This document shows, piece by piece, positions 33,669-42,374 of a DNA stretch of 64,000 bases. Under the pieces are notes generated by a model. That model saw only the letters and a list, made by a program, of their open reading frames with translations, was not told where the DNA came from and did no database searches. The first letter of the stretch is position 1; every line of letters starts with the position of its first letter. This stretch comes from Clostridiales bacterium (GTDB taxonomy: Bacteria; Bacillota; Clostridia; Lachnospirales; Anaerotignaceae): contig JAHZAW010000050.1 of assembly GCA_019423725.1 (NCBI GenBank), forward strand, positions 16,833 to 80,832, in the 5' to 3' direction. The position numbers and the translations under genes were made by a program.

Positions 33669-34862
33669 TCAGACGCCGGCTTCACCGTTTTCCTCAAGTG
33701 ATGCCATTGCCGACGCCGCCGGAGCTGAAAGAAGTCCGTAAACATAGCATTTGTCACTTTTATCCGTCTGTACGGCATCAATGAGGGTTATTATCCTGCC
33801 CACAGTTCTGTTTTTCATAAAGCCTACGGACTTATCAAAATTAAGGGAGTCGCTTTCCGCATCCACAAAATAAACTCCGCTTTTTAAGTCTCCGATAAAT
33901 ATGGGCGAACCGTTCACCGACTGTCCGCTTACGTTGGGAAGTATATCGTCGGAGACGTATCTTATGGGATGTCCCTTTAAAAGCATCCTTGTGGGCTGTG
34001 TGGGATCAGGCTGGAGTATGGGTCTGCCCATCTGATCCTTTTCGTTATCCAGTATGTCATATCCGCTCTGGTTGGTAAGGTAAACGCAGTTTAATGCTGC
34101 CGCCGGGTCAAGGGTCTTATTTACAACGCTTTTAACTCCCGAATAGCCCTCCACCGCCACTCCTGTCTTATTTTTCTTTGCGGCTTCAAGGAGCATCTTA
34201 TTTTCCGTAACAGCCTTTTTTCTGGCAAATATGGATGAGATATATGAAAGAAGGTCCTCATCGGTGAAGTTTAAGAGTATGTTTGAAATACTTATGAAGC
34301 CAGCCTTAATCTTGAGGGCATAGGACACATTAGAGAACTTGATGTCTTCTATGTCCTTTCCGTCGGTGCTCTCATCAAGATCCACCAGCTCTGAAATGGT
34401 CTCATAGGCTTCTACTGCAAAACTTCCCTTAAGGGCTGAGGCTTTCATATATCCGAAAATATCCCTTACGGAGCCATAATCCCTCACAAGTTTTGTTATG
34501 GTAGTCCTTACGTCCACAGGAAGGATGTAGCCTTCACCGTTTTCTCCGTTGGGCGATGATGTGGTAGGTATTAAAAGGGCATTTTCGGCCTCGGTAAGGT
34601 CGTGACCAAGGCATCTTTTAAGAATGGCTCTTACTCCGCTTGACGCTCTCTTTGCCTCGGCAGGAGGGAGCTTGTCTATTTTATCCCTTAAACCTGTCCT
34701 TTCGGCGTTTTCCAGCTCCTCCTGTATGGATATGAGGGCTTTATAATCATCTATTTCCTTCTTTTTATTTTTGGCTTCCTCAAGTCTGCCCTCATCAATG
34801 AGGTTCTGGCATTCGCCTATCATGGAATCCAGACTTTTGAGCATCTCAACTGATTTTGTCAT
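33669..34862 (-). CDS. HK97-type major capsid protein
   Basis: 397 residues. The first ~100 residues form a coiled coil (MIGECQNLIDEGRLEEAKNKK), the scaffolding delta domain normally removed by the protease. The capsid domain includes PVDVRTTITKLVRDYGSVRDIF, FAVEAYETISELVDLDEST, and ALNCVYLTNQSGYDILDNEKDQMGRPILQPD. AAGGAGG precedes the ATG, and a hairpin sits between this gene and the protease gene. Confidence 0.94.
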   Translation of the reverse strand: MTKSVEMLKSLDSMIGECQNLIDEGRLEEAKNKKKEIDDYKALISIQEELENAERTGLRDKIDKLPPAEAKRASSGVRAILKRCLGHDLTEAENALLIPTTSSPNGENGEGYILPVDVRTTITKLVRDYGSVRDIFGYMKASALKGSFAVEAYETISELVDLDESTDGKDIEDIKFSNVSYALKIKAGFISISNILLNFTDEDLLSYISSIFARKKAVTENKMLLEAAKKNKTGVAVEGYSGVKSVVNKTLDPAAALNCVYLTNQSGYDILDNEKDQMGRPILQPDPTQPTRMLLKGHPIRYVSDDILPNVSGQSVNGSPIFIGDLKSGVYFVDAESDSLNFDKSVGFMKNRTVGRIITLIDAVQTDKSDKCYVYGLLSAPAASAMASLEENGEAGV

Positions 34863-34885
34863 ATTCGTTCCTCCTTAAAATAAAA

Positions 34886-34906
34886 AAACAGACATTATGT
34901 CTGTTG
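34886..34906 (-). terminator. Hairpin between protease and capsid genes
   Basis: ACAGAC/GTCTGT stem followed on the minus strand by seven T, then the capsid ribosome site. It looks like a weak terminator or an mRNA end point that separates capsid mRNA from upstream packaging genes. Confidence 0.5.
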
Positions 34907-34916
34907 TGAGCTGTGG

Positions 34917-35681
34917 TTAAATTAATTTTTGTGGTCTTAAACTATCAGAAAGCTTTTTGATCCTTAGTTCATTCTTAAGCCTTTCACACTCCATCTGTAA
35001 ACGCATTTCCTCTGCCTCATTTTCATCTGCTGCTGATGCTGACGGCAGTATGATATCACCGGGAAGCCTGTTAAAATATTTCAGCATTTTATTATCGATG
35101 CTGTCCGAAATATATGCCCTGGAATTATCCAAAACGGCATTTTTAAACATAGCACATACATCTTTTGCTGTAAGCCACGTTTCCTCATTGAGCATACTGT
35201 CAAGGAGCGATGTGTCAAAGCTGTCTGATGCCTTTTGGCTGTATACTTCTATGATGGTACCCTTTATCATATCCAAAGTGTCGGCAGCCTTTCTCAGGTC
35301 CTCGGCTGTACCCCATATCTGTGTGCTCGGATTATGTATGACCATATAGGAGCCCTCGGATATATGAAGTTCGTCATAACACATGGCTATGGCCGAAGCT
35401 ATGCTTGCCGCAAGGCCGTCTATATATACTCTCTTATGCCCCGTAAGCCTTGAGAGCATATTCCTTATGGCTTCTCCGGCAAATACCGAACCGCCTGCCG
35501 AATATATGTGTATATCGGCATTTCTGCTTCCCACGCTGTCGATGGCATTTTTAATATCCACCGGGCATACATCGTTTTCAGACCATTTTTCCCAGTCAGA
35601 TGAAACTATATCGCCGTATATGTATATCTCGGCTCTGTCATCGGTCATATTCCTGACACTGAAAAAACTGTTCCTGTTCAT
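34917..35681 (-). CDS. ClpP-like head maturation protease
   Basis: About 254 residues. Serine protease of the S14 type: IHIYSAGGSVFAGEAIRNML, VYIDGLAASIASAIAMCYDELHIS (catalytic Ser in AASIAS), and YMVIHNPSTQIWGTAEDLRKAADTLD (catalytic His). It removes the capsid scaffolding domain. Start at 35681 follows GGGGGTGAGG. Placed between portal and capsid genes, the usual HK97 order. Confidence 0.93.
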   Translation of the reverse strand: MNRNSFFSVRNMTDDRAEIYIYGDIVSSDWEKWSENDVCPVDIKNAIDSVGSRNADIHIYSAGGSVFAGEAIRNMLSRLTGHKRVYIDGLAASIASAIAMCYDELHISEGSYMVIHNPSTQIWGTAEDLRKAADTLDMIKGTIIEVYSQKASDSFDTSLLDSMLNEETWLTAKDVCAMFKNAVLDNSRAYISDSIDNKMLKYFNRLPGDIILPSASAADENEAEEMRLQMECERLKNELRIKKLSDSLRPQKLI

Positions 35682-35698
35682 TTTCGTCCTCACCCCCT

Positions 35699-36940
35699 TT
35701 ATTTTCCGCCATACTGAACGCCTATCTGGTCAAGCCATACGGAAGCTCCGTTATATGCCAGTAGTCTGTCTGTGCCCTGAATAAAGGGCATATCCTCCCT
35801 GGCCCTTGCCTCGGCAGGCGTTATGAATGAATTTTTTATGCCGGCAGCATAGGCATTGTATCTGGCTTCTATATCCGCCCTGAGCAGTGCGTCTATATTG
35901 AACTTTGAATAGAGATTTTTCTCCCTGTCCTCTCCCGTCAAAAGCTTATAGTCTATCTCCTGTTCGTATTCCGTCAAAACTCCCTGGAGCGTATCGGAAT
36001 AAAACAGTCTGTTCTGTTCGTAAATACTGCTGTAAGAGCTTTTTTCCAGGTCATTAAGCTGGAAGCTCTTAACACCAAAGGCATTGGATATATGCCTTGC
36101 GGTCAGTCCCTGCAGCTCAAAGAACTGATTGTCCACCATTTTCGTGCTGAGCTGGGATACTCTGAACTGTGACGGTATGGGTATTACCTTTCCGGCATTT
36201 CTCACTCCGCCCAGATTTTCAAATTTTCTTTTTATTTTGGTCTGCTTTGCCTCGTCCAGGTCTCCTATGTACTCCACGATGACGGGGTCCTGCATACCGT
36301 TTTCATATTTCCCATAAAGTATGGAGCCTGACATCTGTTCATTGGCTATTACCGTCTCTATATATCTTTTTACAGGTATGCCCTTTATGCCATCCAGGGA
36401 GAAATTTTTGAAATGGAGAAGCGCATCTTCGGAATATACGCTGTTTCCGTTGTAAATGTAATAAACATCGGGTTTGCCGTACAGTCTGCCGTATTCATCT
36501 ACGACTATCTCCATTTTCAGGCTGTCCAGAAGATAGATCTCCTTGAGCCTGCCCCTGCTGTCATAGGACGGCAGCCAAAAGGCGTTGCCGTATTCCAGTT
36601 TCTGAAACTCCGTGGCAAAAAGAAAATCATATATTCCCATAAACCTGTTGGGCCTTAACCTTAAAAGCGAGTAGACTTCATTGTCAGATACCAGCTCACT
36701 GCCTCCCTTATCCAGATGTCTCATAATCTTTAAGGGCAGTTTTGCTATGGAATCACAGCGTATGCGCATACAGGAATAATAGGTTATGCTCTCCAGGGAG
36801 CGTCCCTTCCTCACATTGCGGGACATTAGCAGCTGCAGCCAGTCAAGGCCTCCTCCGTCGCTTCCCTCTGTACCTGTCAAAACGTCACCCGTATTTTCCT
36901 TGTTCTCGGTCAAAATATTGAAAAAGCTTTTTAAGCCCAT
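35699..36940 (-). CDS. Phage portal protein (HK97 type)
   Basis: 413 residues. Typical: SITYYSCMRIRCDSIAKLPLKIM, LLRLRPNRFMGIYDF, EKLEYGNAFWLP-like FQKLEYGNAFWLPSYD, ALLHFKNFSLDGIKGIPV, and LEKSSYSSIYEQNRLFYSDTL. Forms the dodecameric portal. AAGGAGGTG precedes the start. Confidence 0.94.
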   Translation of the reverse strand: MGLKSFFNILTENKENTGDVLTGTEGSDGGGLDWLQLLMSRNVRKGRSLESITYYSCMRIRCDSIAKLPLKIMRHLDKGGSELVSDNEVYSLLRLRPNRFMGIYDFLFATEFQKLEYGNAFWLPSYDSRGRLKEIYLLDSLKMEIVVDEYGRLYGKPDVYYIYNGNSVYSEDALLHFKNFSLDGIKGIPVKRYIETVIANEQMSGSILYGKYENGMQDPVIVEYIGDLDEAKQTKIKRKFENLGGVRNAGKVIPIPSQFRVSQLSTKMVDNQFFELQGLTARHISNAFGVKSFQLNDLEKSSYSSIYEQNRLFYSDTLQGVLTEYEQEIDYKLLTGEDREKNLYSKFNIDALLRADIEARYNAYAAGIKNSFITPAEARAREDMPFIQGTDRLLAYNGASVWLDQIGVQYGGK

Positions 36941-36973
36941 TTGTTTACACCTCCTTCCGCCTTTGCCATTTCT

Positions 36974-38689
36974 TTACCATTCATCGGATTCAAGCCATTT
37001 TTCCTCATCAAAACTGCTTTGGCCGCAGTCGTAATAAAGCGCCAGCTTAAAGGCACACAGCGCCGCATCCACCGGGTCTATCCTCTTATCCGAGGCATCC
37101 TTATCTATTTTTATAAGACCGTTGTTTTTCCTTACCACAGCATTTGACATGGCGAAGTTCAACACCGGGTTTGGAAGATACAAAATATTCTTTTCATATA
37201 CCTGCTCCCTGAATCCAGCCGTTGACTCATTAAGGGATCTGTAGGACTGGAATACTTCCTCCACGTCATAGCCTTCATTGGACAGGTCCATCATCAGTTT
37301 TGAGGCATTGGCAGGGTCAAAGCAAAGGCATTCTATATTCCAGCCGTTTTCCTCACAGGTCTTTGTAACATAGCTCATAACACAGTTCTGGTCCACTATC
37401 TCCGTGTTTGTAACGGTTATATATCCCGCCCTTTCCCAGGCGTCGTAGGGCACTTTATCGACCCTTTTATGCTCCATCAGCTTATCCCTGTTAGGCACAA
37501 AACTATGGCTGAACAGCACATATTTTTTTATCATGCCGTCCATAAAGGGTATTATAAACGCCACCGAAGTCAGGTCTATTTTCGCCGACATATCAAAGCC
37601 CACGAATACAGCCCTGTTTTTGAGACTTACTGGTATTTCCTTTACCTCGCAGGCCTTCCATTTTGCCATATCCATATATCCGTCCTCACTGCGCTGAAGC
37701 CATATATTGAGCATCTTTGTCATAAAGGACGTCATTTCCTCCGGTATATCCTTTGCCAGAGCATAGGCGCTTTTTATTTTCTCCACTCCTTCGGGATAAT
37801 ACATCCTTATGGGATTGGCTTTCTTCCATTCGTTTATGTCTCCGGGCCTGTCTTCGTTTTCCGCTTCGTATATGTCTATGAGATATTCCTCGTTTGTTAT
37901 ATCAACATAGGGATTTAACACCGAAGAACAGTAGGTATATTCCTTTCTGTAGCAGGGTGTATTCAGATCTGTGCCGGCGGTGGTTATTATAAGGAGCAGC
38001 GGCTCCTTGGTATTGGCGCCAAGGAACAGGTCATAAAACTCCGTTGTCCTATGCTGGTGATATTCGTCCAGGCAGAGTACAGCCGGATTTGAACCGTCAC
38101 CGCTCTGACGGTCGTTTTTTGAAAGGGCTTTCATAAAGCTGCCGCTCTTTCTGTGGCTTATCATATTTCCCACTTTTTTGAACTTTGGCTTGAGTGGGCT
38201 TTTGGTCAGCATATTCCAGGCTTCAGATATGATTATAAGGGACTGGTCCTTTTTTGAGCCGGCACAGTAGGTCTCATATATCTCACCGTTTTTTACCGCT
38301 CCCCTCGATATTTCATAAAGCAGTATGCCCGCCAGCTCCTGGGACTTGGCGTTCTTTCTTGCCACTTCCTTGAACAGCTTTGTAAACCTTCTGAGTTTGG
38401 TATCCTTTCTTCTCCAGCCGTATATCTGACATACGGTAAATTTCTGGGATGGCGTGAGCCTGATCTCCTGTCCCGCCAGCACTCCTTTGGAATGTCTCAA
38501 GAGCAGAAACCAGTCACTTATGAGTTCTGCCTCCCTGTCATCCCAGTAATAGGGATATGACGGATCATTTTTAGCCCTTTCCATATCGTCTAAAAACCGC
38601 CTGCACGCCCATTTATGTTTTGTGCAGGAAGGTATGGTGTCATCAAGGCAGGAGCAGGCATAGGCTTGCAGTTCATCAGCTATCATCAT
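36974..38689 (-). CDS. Terminase large subunit
   Basis: 571 residues. Packaging ATPase and nuclease. The Walker A-type loop is VARKNAKSQELAGILLYE, Walker B is AVLCLDEYHQH, motif III is LLIITTAGTD, and the nuclease domain shows AVFVGFDMSAKIDLTSVAFI and the final ISDKRIDP-type KDASDKRIDPVDAALCAF acid motif. Belongs to the HK97-like (Terminase_1) group. Overlaps the small subunit gene by 4 bases. Confidence 0.95.
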   Translation of the reverse strand: MMIADELQAYACSCLDDTIPSCTKHKWACRRFLDDMERAKNDPSYPYYWDDREAELISDWFLLLRHSKGVLAGQEIRLTPSQKFTVCQIYGWRRKDTKLRRFTKLFKEVARKNAKSQELAGILLYEISRGAVKNGEIYETYCAGSKKDQSLIIISEAWNMLTKSPLKPKFKKVGNMISHRKSGSFMKALSKNDRQSGDGSNPAVLCLDEYHQHRTTEFYDLFLGANTKEPLLLIITTAGTDLNTPCYRKEYTYCSSVLNPYVDITNEEYLIDIYEAENEDRPGDINEWKKANPIRMYYPEGVEKIKSAYALAKDIPEEMTSFMTKMLNIWLQRSEDGYMDMAKWKACEVKEIPVSLKNRAVFVGFDMSAKIDLTSVAFIIPFMDGMIKKYVLFSHSFVPNRDKLMEHKRVDKVPYDAWERAGYITVTNTEIVDQNCVMSYVTKTCEENGWNIECLCFDPANASKLMMDLSNEGYDVEEVFQSYRSLNESTAGFREQVYEKNILYLPNPVLNFAMSNAVVRKNNGLIKIDKDASDKRIDPVDAALCAFKLALYYDCGQSSFDEEKWLESDEW

Positions 38690-39171
38690 ATATCACCGAA
38701 TTCCGAATGTATCGTATCGTCATACTGTCCCTTTTTGACCACCGCTGCCTTAAGCCTGCTGTCTATGGTAAGTCCCACAAGGGAAGCGAACTTCCTCATT
38801 TCCTCGGCATATTTTTTCTGTATGTTGATAAGCGGATGCTCCTTAACGGTCTCATTACCGTCCTTATCGGTGACGGTTATGGTCAAGGACGCCCTTTTAA
38901 GCTCATCCGTTGCCTTCCTGTAGTAGGAAAAGGCATTGCAGTAGCCGCCCAGGTTGCCCAGATCCAGATTGCCGACTATCTCTATTTCATTGAGCTCCTT
39001 TATGATACGTTTAAACTCCTTCTTTGCCACCGTATCCACGAGCCAGGAAGGCGGCTTCTCAAGATCTTCCCTGCCGACGGTCACCATTTCTTCGGTCTGG
39101 GCTCTGGTTTCTTTTTCCGCCTTTGTCAGATGGGACCTTTGAGCGTAATATGGTTTTTGATATCTTCCCAA
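38686..39171 (-). CDS. Terminase small subunit, P27 family
   Basis: 161 residues. Pattern: KPPSWLVDTVAKKEFKRIIKELNEIEIVGNLDLGNLGGYCNAFSYYRKA, then EHPLINIQKKYAEEMRKFASLVGLTIDSR, the P27-family signature. DNA recognition subunit. The start is TTG after GGAGGATCTATC. Companion of the HNH gene upstream, a pairing typical of cos-packaging phages. Confidence 0.92.
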   Translation of the reverse strand: MGRYQKPYYAQRSHLTKAEKETRAQTEEMVTVGREDLEKPPSWLVDTVAKKEFKRIIKELNEIEIVGNLDLGNLGGYCNAFSYYRKATDELKRASLTITVTDKDGNETVKEHPLINIQKKYAEEMRKFASLVGLTIDSRLKAAVVKKGQYDDTIHSEFGDI

Positions 39172-39174
39172 GAT

Positions 39175-39305
39175 AGATCCTCCTTTCCTTGCTTTGCTCT
39201 CAAAAATTTATATTCGGAATTTTGCGTAAGTTAATGTGGGGGCGCGGTCGAAGACCGAAGCGGGAAAACTTTTTTCAAATCCCCCCGTTATCATCACCCG
39301 GGGCT
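39175..39305. other. Candidate cos region
   Basis: Non-coding stretch between the HNH and small terminase genes, the usual place of cos in HNH-P27 terminase phages. It is unusually GC-rich in part, with the small palindrome GGTCGAAGACC near 39247-39257 and a run of six C at 39281-39286. No cut site can be read directly. Confidence 0.3.
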
Positions 39306-39722
39306 TTATTCATATCCGTACCTGCGGTTATACTCTGCCACACAGGCACAAAGAGTATCGATAACTTCCTCGGTCTTTCCTTCGTCCATCATATTGTGGA
39401 ACTTACGATGATTGGACTCGCTTAGAAGGATGAGGTTATCAGGATCAAATCTCTTTTCCCAGTTATTACGAACGGGAAATATATGATGGAGGGCGCATCC
39501 TTCCACCCTGGCGTTATTATGTATTAATTCGTATATGTCCAGCCCCTGGTATCTTACTTTCATATATGCTGCAAGGGTATTCCACCGGCTGCCGGAGTAA
39601 AAACGGCGTATATTCATATCCCTTGTTTTGTCATATTCCTTATGGCGCCTGGACATACAGGAGCAGCGCTCTGACTCAAGTATGCGCTTTCCGCACCCGG
39701 AACATCTTTTGTATATAGGCAT
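39306..39722 (-). CDS. Phage HNH endonuclease
   Basis: 138 residues. It has Cys pairs near the start (CSGCGKRILESERCSC) and the HNH core CALHHIFPVRNNWEKRFDPDNLILLSESNHRKFHN with the two His and Asn. It assists terminase in cos cleavage in HK97-type phages. Located just upstream of the small terminase gene. Confidence 0.92.
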   Translation of the reverse strand: MPIYKRCSGCGKRILESERCSCMSRRHKEYDKTRDMNIRRFYSGSRWNTLAAYMKVRYQGLDIYELIHNNARVEGCALHHIFPVRNNWEKRFDPDNLILLSESNHRKFHNMMDEGKTEEVIDTLCACVAEYNRRYGYE

Positions 39723-39783
39723 AACATCACCCTTTTTGTTTATTGTGCAGTTTTAGACCGCTTTTTTATCTGAAAATCCATAA

Positions 39784-39826
39784 TAAAAAAGACAGATTAT
39801 ACAAAGGATTTCTCCCTGAATCTGTC
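39784..39826 (-). terminator. Terminator downstream of the tyrosine-recombinase-like gene
   Basis: Minus strand stem GACAGATT/AATCTGTC with a 20-base loop followed by TTTTTTATT. It separates the regulatory block from the late HNH-terminase transcript. Confidence 0.72.
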
Positions 39827-39963
39827 CGTCATTTTATAGTTATGCAACATTACCATATTTTACATAATTCATATTCTGTTAAACATTCTTTTTCGCCTCA
39901 TATAATGTAGATGTTTTTTCGAGACGTCCGTATTTGACACTTTCTTATTAAATCAAATATCAT

Positions 39964-40515
39964 TTACAAAGAAAGCTTTTCAAGGGCATTATTTATCTCA
40001 TCGGCTGTTACTCCGATATATCTTTTCGTATAGTTCACATCATCCTGATTAAGCACCAGCATTATCATAGTAATATCAACTCCCGATGAATAAAGCTCGT
40101 GTCCCAGAGTCTTTCTCAATGAATGGCAGCCTATCTTATCCCTGTATCCTATCTGGGACGCTGCCCTGTTTAATATGTTCCAGTACTGCTGTCTGGTTAT
40201 ATGTCTGTCACGGCTCCCTTTAAGCGGTGCAAAGAGATAGTCTTCTCCGTCCATATCGTCACAGTAATCTTTGAACACCTTTTTGAGCTTCTTATTTATT
40301 TTGAGGTAAGCTTCCTTGTTCTTTTTGGACTCACGGAAATATACATACTCTCGGTCCTTGACGTCCTTCACCTTTAAGGGAAGTATGTCGGATATCCTTC
40401 GGCCCAAATATATGCCCGTAAGAAACAGCACATAATCCCTCTCCGAATAGGAACGCAGGACTTGTGCAAATTTATTTATGGTGTTTTTTCCCCTTATGGG
40501 CTCCACTGAGTTCAT
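39964..40515 (-). CDS. Tyrosine-recombinase catalytic-domain protein
   Basis: 183 residues holding only the C-terminal catalytic domain of the lambda integrase family: GIYLGRRISDILPLKVKDV (first Arg), lysine in KKNKEAYLKINKK, CHSLRKTLGHELYSSG (His-x-x-Arg), and TKRYIG (Tyr). No core-binding domain is seen. The start at 40515 follows GGCGGTGATCAA. The phage already has a serine recombinase for integration, and this gene sits just before packaging genes, so it may act in late regulation or DNA processing rather than integration. Similar small integrase-like proteins occur there in other Firmicutes phages. Confidence 0.82.
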   Translation of the reverse strand: MNSVEPIRGKNTINKFAQVLRSYSERDYVLFLTGIYLGRRISDILPLKVKDVKDREYVYFRESKKNKEAYLKINKKLKKVFKDYCDDMDGEDYLFAPLKGSRDRHITRQQYWNILNRAASQIGYRDKIGCHSLRKTLGHELYSSGVDITMIMLVLNQDDVNYTKRYIGVTADEINNALEKLSL

Positions 40516-40530
40516 TTGATCACCGCCAAT

Positions 40531-40557
40531 AAAAAAGAACGTGGGGAACACGTTCTT
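40531..40557 (-). terminator. Terminator of the moron membrane protein gene
   Basis: Perfect stem AAGAACGTG/CACGTTCTT with a 5-base loop followed by T on the minus strand, overlapping the stop of the gene at 40556. Confidence 0.88.
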
Positions 40558-41332
40558 AGTTGTTTATTTCTATTTGATTTTCAAAAAAATCATTATTAAT
40601 TGAATATGTATTATATTTTTCATCATTGTTAATTTCAAATATTACAGTTCCATCCTGTTTATATAACTGATTACCATAAATATTTTCATATGTAATATTT
40701 ATATTCTGAGTTGTGAGAAAATTTTTGCTTTTATTTATACTTCCGAAATACATAGCAACCATCAATCTTTTACTCTCGCCTTTTTTAAGGGAAAACGTTC
40801 TATACGATACCTCATTATCGATATGCAACTTTATCTTTACAGCACTGTCAGCACCAACATTTTTTAAATTCATATCTAAATAAAATGTGTTTTCGATAAA
40901 AAAATCTTTTTTTATACTGCTTACACCTTTGCATATTTTATTAACTGTAATTGGCAATTTTCCTTCGCCTATTTCAATATTACCACTACTTAAATATTTA
41001 AGTATATATATATCATTAGGCTGACAAGAAAACAAAGAACTATTATTTCCAGGTATGCAAAAAGAATAATCATTATGGATATACGGTTTAATCCTCAACT
41101 TCTCATATTCCATCTGCTTGAATTTTGAATAGTCCAAGGTATAATAAACACCAAGAACAGCCGCAGCAGCCGTAAGTATATTGCCATAAAAGGCAAGCAG
41201 GTCACTTCCATCCCAGACAGTCACATATCCTCCGGTCTTATATGCCTCATTTATAATAAATGGTATTGTGAATGCTACAGCAAACAGTAGAAAAACAAAT
41301 AATTTTTTCTTTTTCGTCCAATACTTCTTCAT
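40556..41332 (-). CDS. Putative moron membrane protein, unknown
   Basis: 258 residues. A lysine-rich start and a first helix (LFVFLLFAVAFTIPFIIN), a second helix (GNILTAAAAVLGVYYTLDY), then a soluble domain of about 180 residues, strand-rich and Asn-rich. No family recognised. It is AT-rich compared with neighbours, and has its own promoter (41350-41378) and terminator, making a self-contained unit in the late region. Similar units often encode superinfection exclusion or lysogenic conversion functions; this is inference. Confidence 0.72.
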   Translation of the reverse strand: MKKYWTKKKKLFVFLLFAVAFTIPFIINEAYKTGGYVTVWDGSDLLAFYGNILTAAAAVLGVYYTLDYSKFKQMEYEKLRIKPYIHNDYSFCIPGNNSSLFSCQPNDIYILKYLSSGNIEIGEGKLPITVNKICKGVSSIKKDFFIENTFYLDMNLKNVGADSAVKIKLHIDNEVSYRTFSLKKGESKRLMVAMYFGSINKSKNFLTTQNINITYENIYGNQLYKQDGTVIFEINNDEKYNTYSINNDFFENQIEINN

Positions 41333-41349
41333 ATCCTCACCCCATAAAG

Positions 41350-41378
41350 ATTATAAATAAATACGCTAAAATAAGCAA
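41350..41378 (-). promoter_or_regulatory. Promoter of the moron membrane protein
   Basis: Minus strand: TTGCTT (41373-41378), 17-base spacer, TATAAT (41350-41355), 18 bases before the ATG. Confidence 0.72.
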
Positions 41379-41448
41379 TCCTTAAGGGCAGGACCTTTAT
41401 TTTCACACTACCACATTACCATAAAAAAAGTGTCATTTAGTCCCAACT

Positions 41449-41901
41449 TTATGTTTTTTTGAAATTTTCCATAAGTTTTCTTATGGCTCTGTCGTGGATC
41501 CTGAACACCGTGCTCCTGCTGCAGTGCATTCTGGATGGCAGTCCGCTCCACCTTATGTGCCTTATGTATCGCAAGCTTATGACTCTGTATTCCTCATCAT
41601 CCAGGCAGGAAAGCAGCTTTCTCATCATTTCCCGCATTTCATATATTTTTGTAAGCTCCGACACCAGGTCTTTTATATTCATTTCCACCCTGTCGACTAT
41701 CTTTATGGCTGCGCCGCATACCGGGTCACTCAGGATATTTGTATGGGGCATACCGTCTATTTTTACTGCTCCAATATCTCGCATACTTTCCTGGGTCTCC
41801 TTCTGGAGCCTTATCTGAATGTTGATGTCTTTTATACGTTCATCGGCAGTTCCGTATTCCCAAAGCAGACGCTTTATCTGTTTTTCATCCTCAGTTATCA
41901 A
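41449..41901 (-). CDS. Sigma-70 region 4-like late gene regulator
   Basis: 150 residues. N-terminal helical part, then LSCLDDEEYRVISLRYIRHIRWSGLPSRMHCSRSTVFRIHDRAIRKLM, which is a sigma region 4 (HTH) pattern as in ArpU/DUF1492-type phage transcription activators. The start is TTG. It lies at the end of the early genes, the usual position of the late gene activator of Firmicutes phages. Confidence 0.8.
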   Translation of the reverse strand: MITEDEKQIKRLLWEYGTADERIKDINIQIRLQKETQESMRDIGAVKIDGMPHTNILSDPVCGAAIKIVDRVEMNIKDLVSELTKIYEMREMMRKLLSCLDDEEYRVISLRYIRHIRWSGLPSRMHCSRSTVFRIHDRAIRKLMENFKKT

Positions 41902-42346
41902 TCTGTCCCGCCTCCTCTTTACTGAACAGGCTTATCTGTTCCGAACATTTTTTATCGTATTCCTCAGCCATATTTTTAAGATCCTGTTTGAGCTTTTTAA
42001 GATGTTCTTCCAAATGGTGCGGCTCTTTCAATATCCTTTCGTATCCCTTATATATGGCTTCCATCCTTTTATACTCGTAAACACAAGCTTCGATGTACTT
42101 TTCCTCTTCTCCGCCTTCAAGTCCCTTAAGGCCATCATTCTGCCTTTTAAAGAAATCCTGCCAGTAGTTTTCGTCCATTCTTTTAAAGGCATCAGCTATC
42201 CTTTTGAGCCTGGATCCGCTGAGGCCGTCGGTACTTATATTTTTTCTGCCGGCAGTGATCTCCCTGGCCTTTTCCTGCTGTTCTCTGGCTTCGATTATGC
42301 TTCTGGATTCGGTCTTAAGCCGTTTTATGGCATCATCAACGCTCAT
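41891..42346 (-). CDS. Phage early protein with coiled coil, unknown
   Basis: 151 residues, almost entirely charged helix (AIKRLKTESRSIIEAREQQEKAREI at the start, LEEHLKKLKQDLKNMAEEYDKKC at the end). Follows dnaB and overlaps the sigma-like gene by 11 bases. Possibly a replication or recombination accessory. No family recognised. Confidence 0.65.
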   Translation of the reverse strand: MSVDDAIKRLKTESRSIIEAREQQEKAREITAGRKNISTDGLSGSRLKRIADAFKRMDENYWQDFFKRQNDGLKGLEGGEEEKYIEACVYEYKRMEAIYKGYERILKEPHHLEEHLKKLKQDLKNMAEEYDKKCSEQISLFSKEEAGQIDN

Positions 42347-42374
42347 ACTTCCACCTTCATATCATCAAATATTC

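Noticed and set aside
37469..37918. Plus-strand ORF of 149 codons
   Set aside because: Antisense to the large terminase; no start signal.
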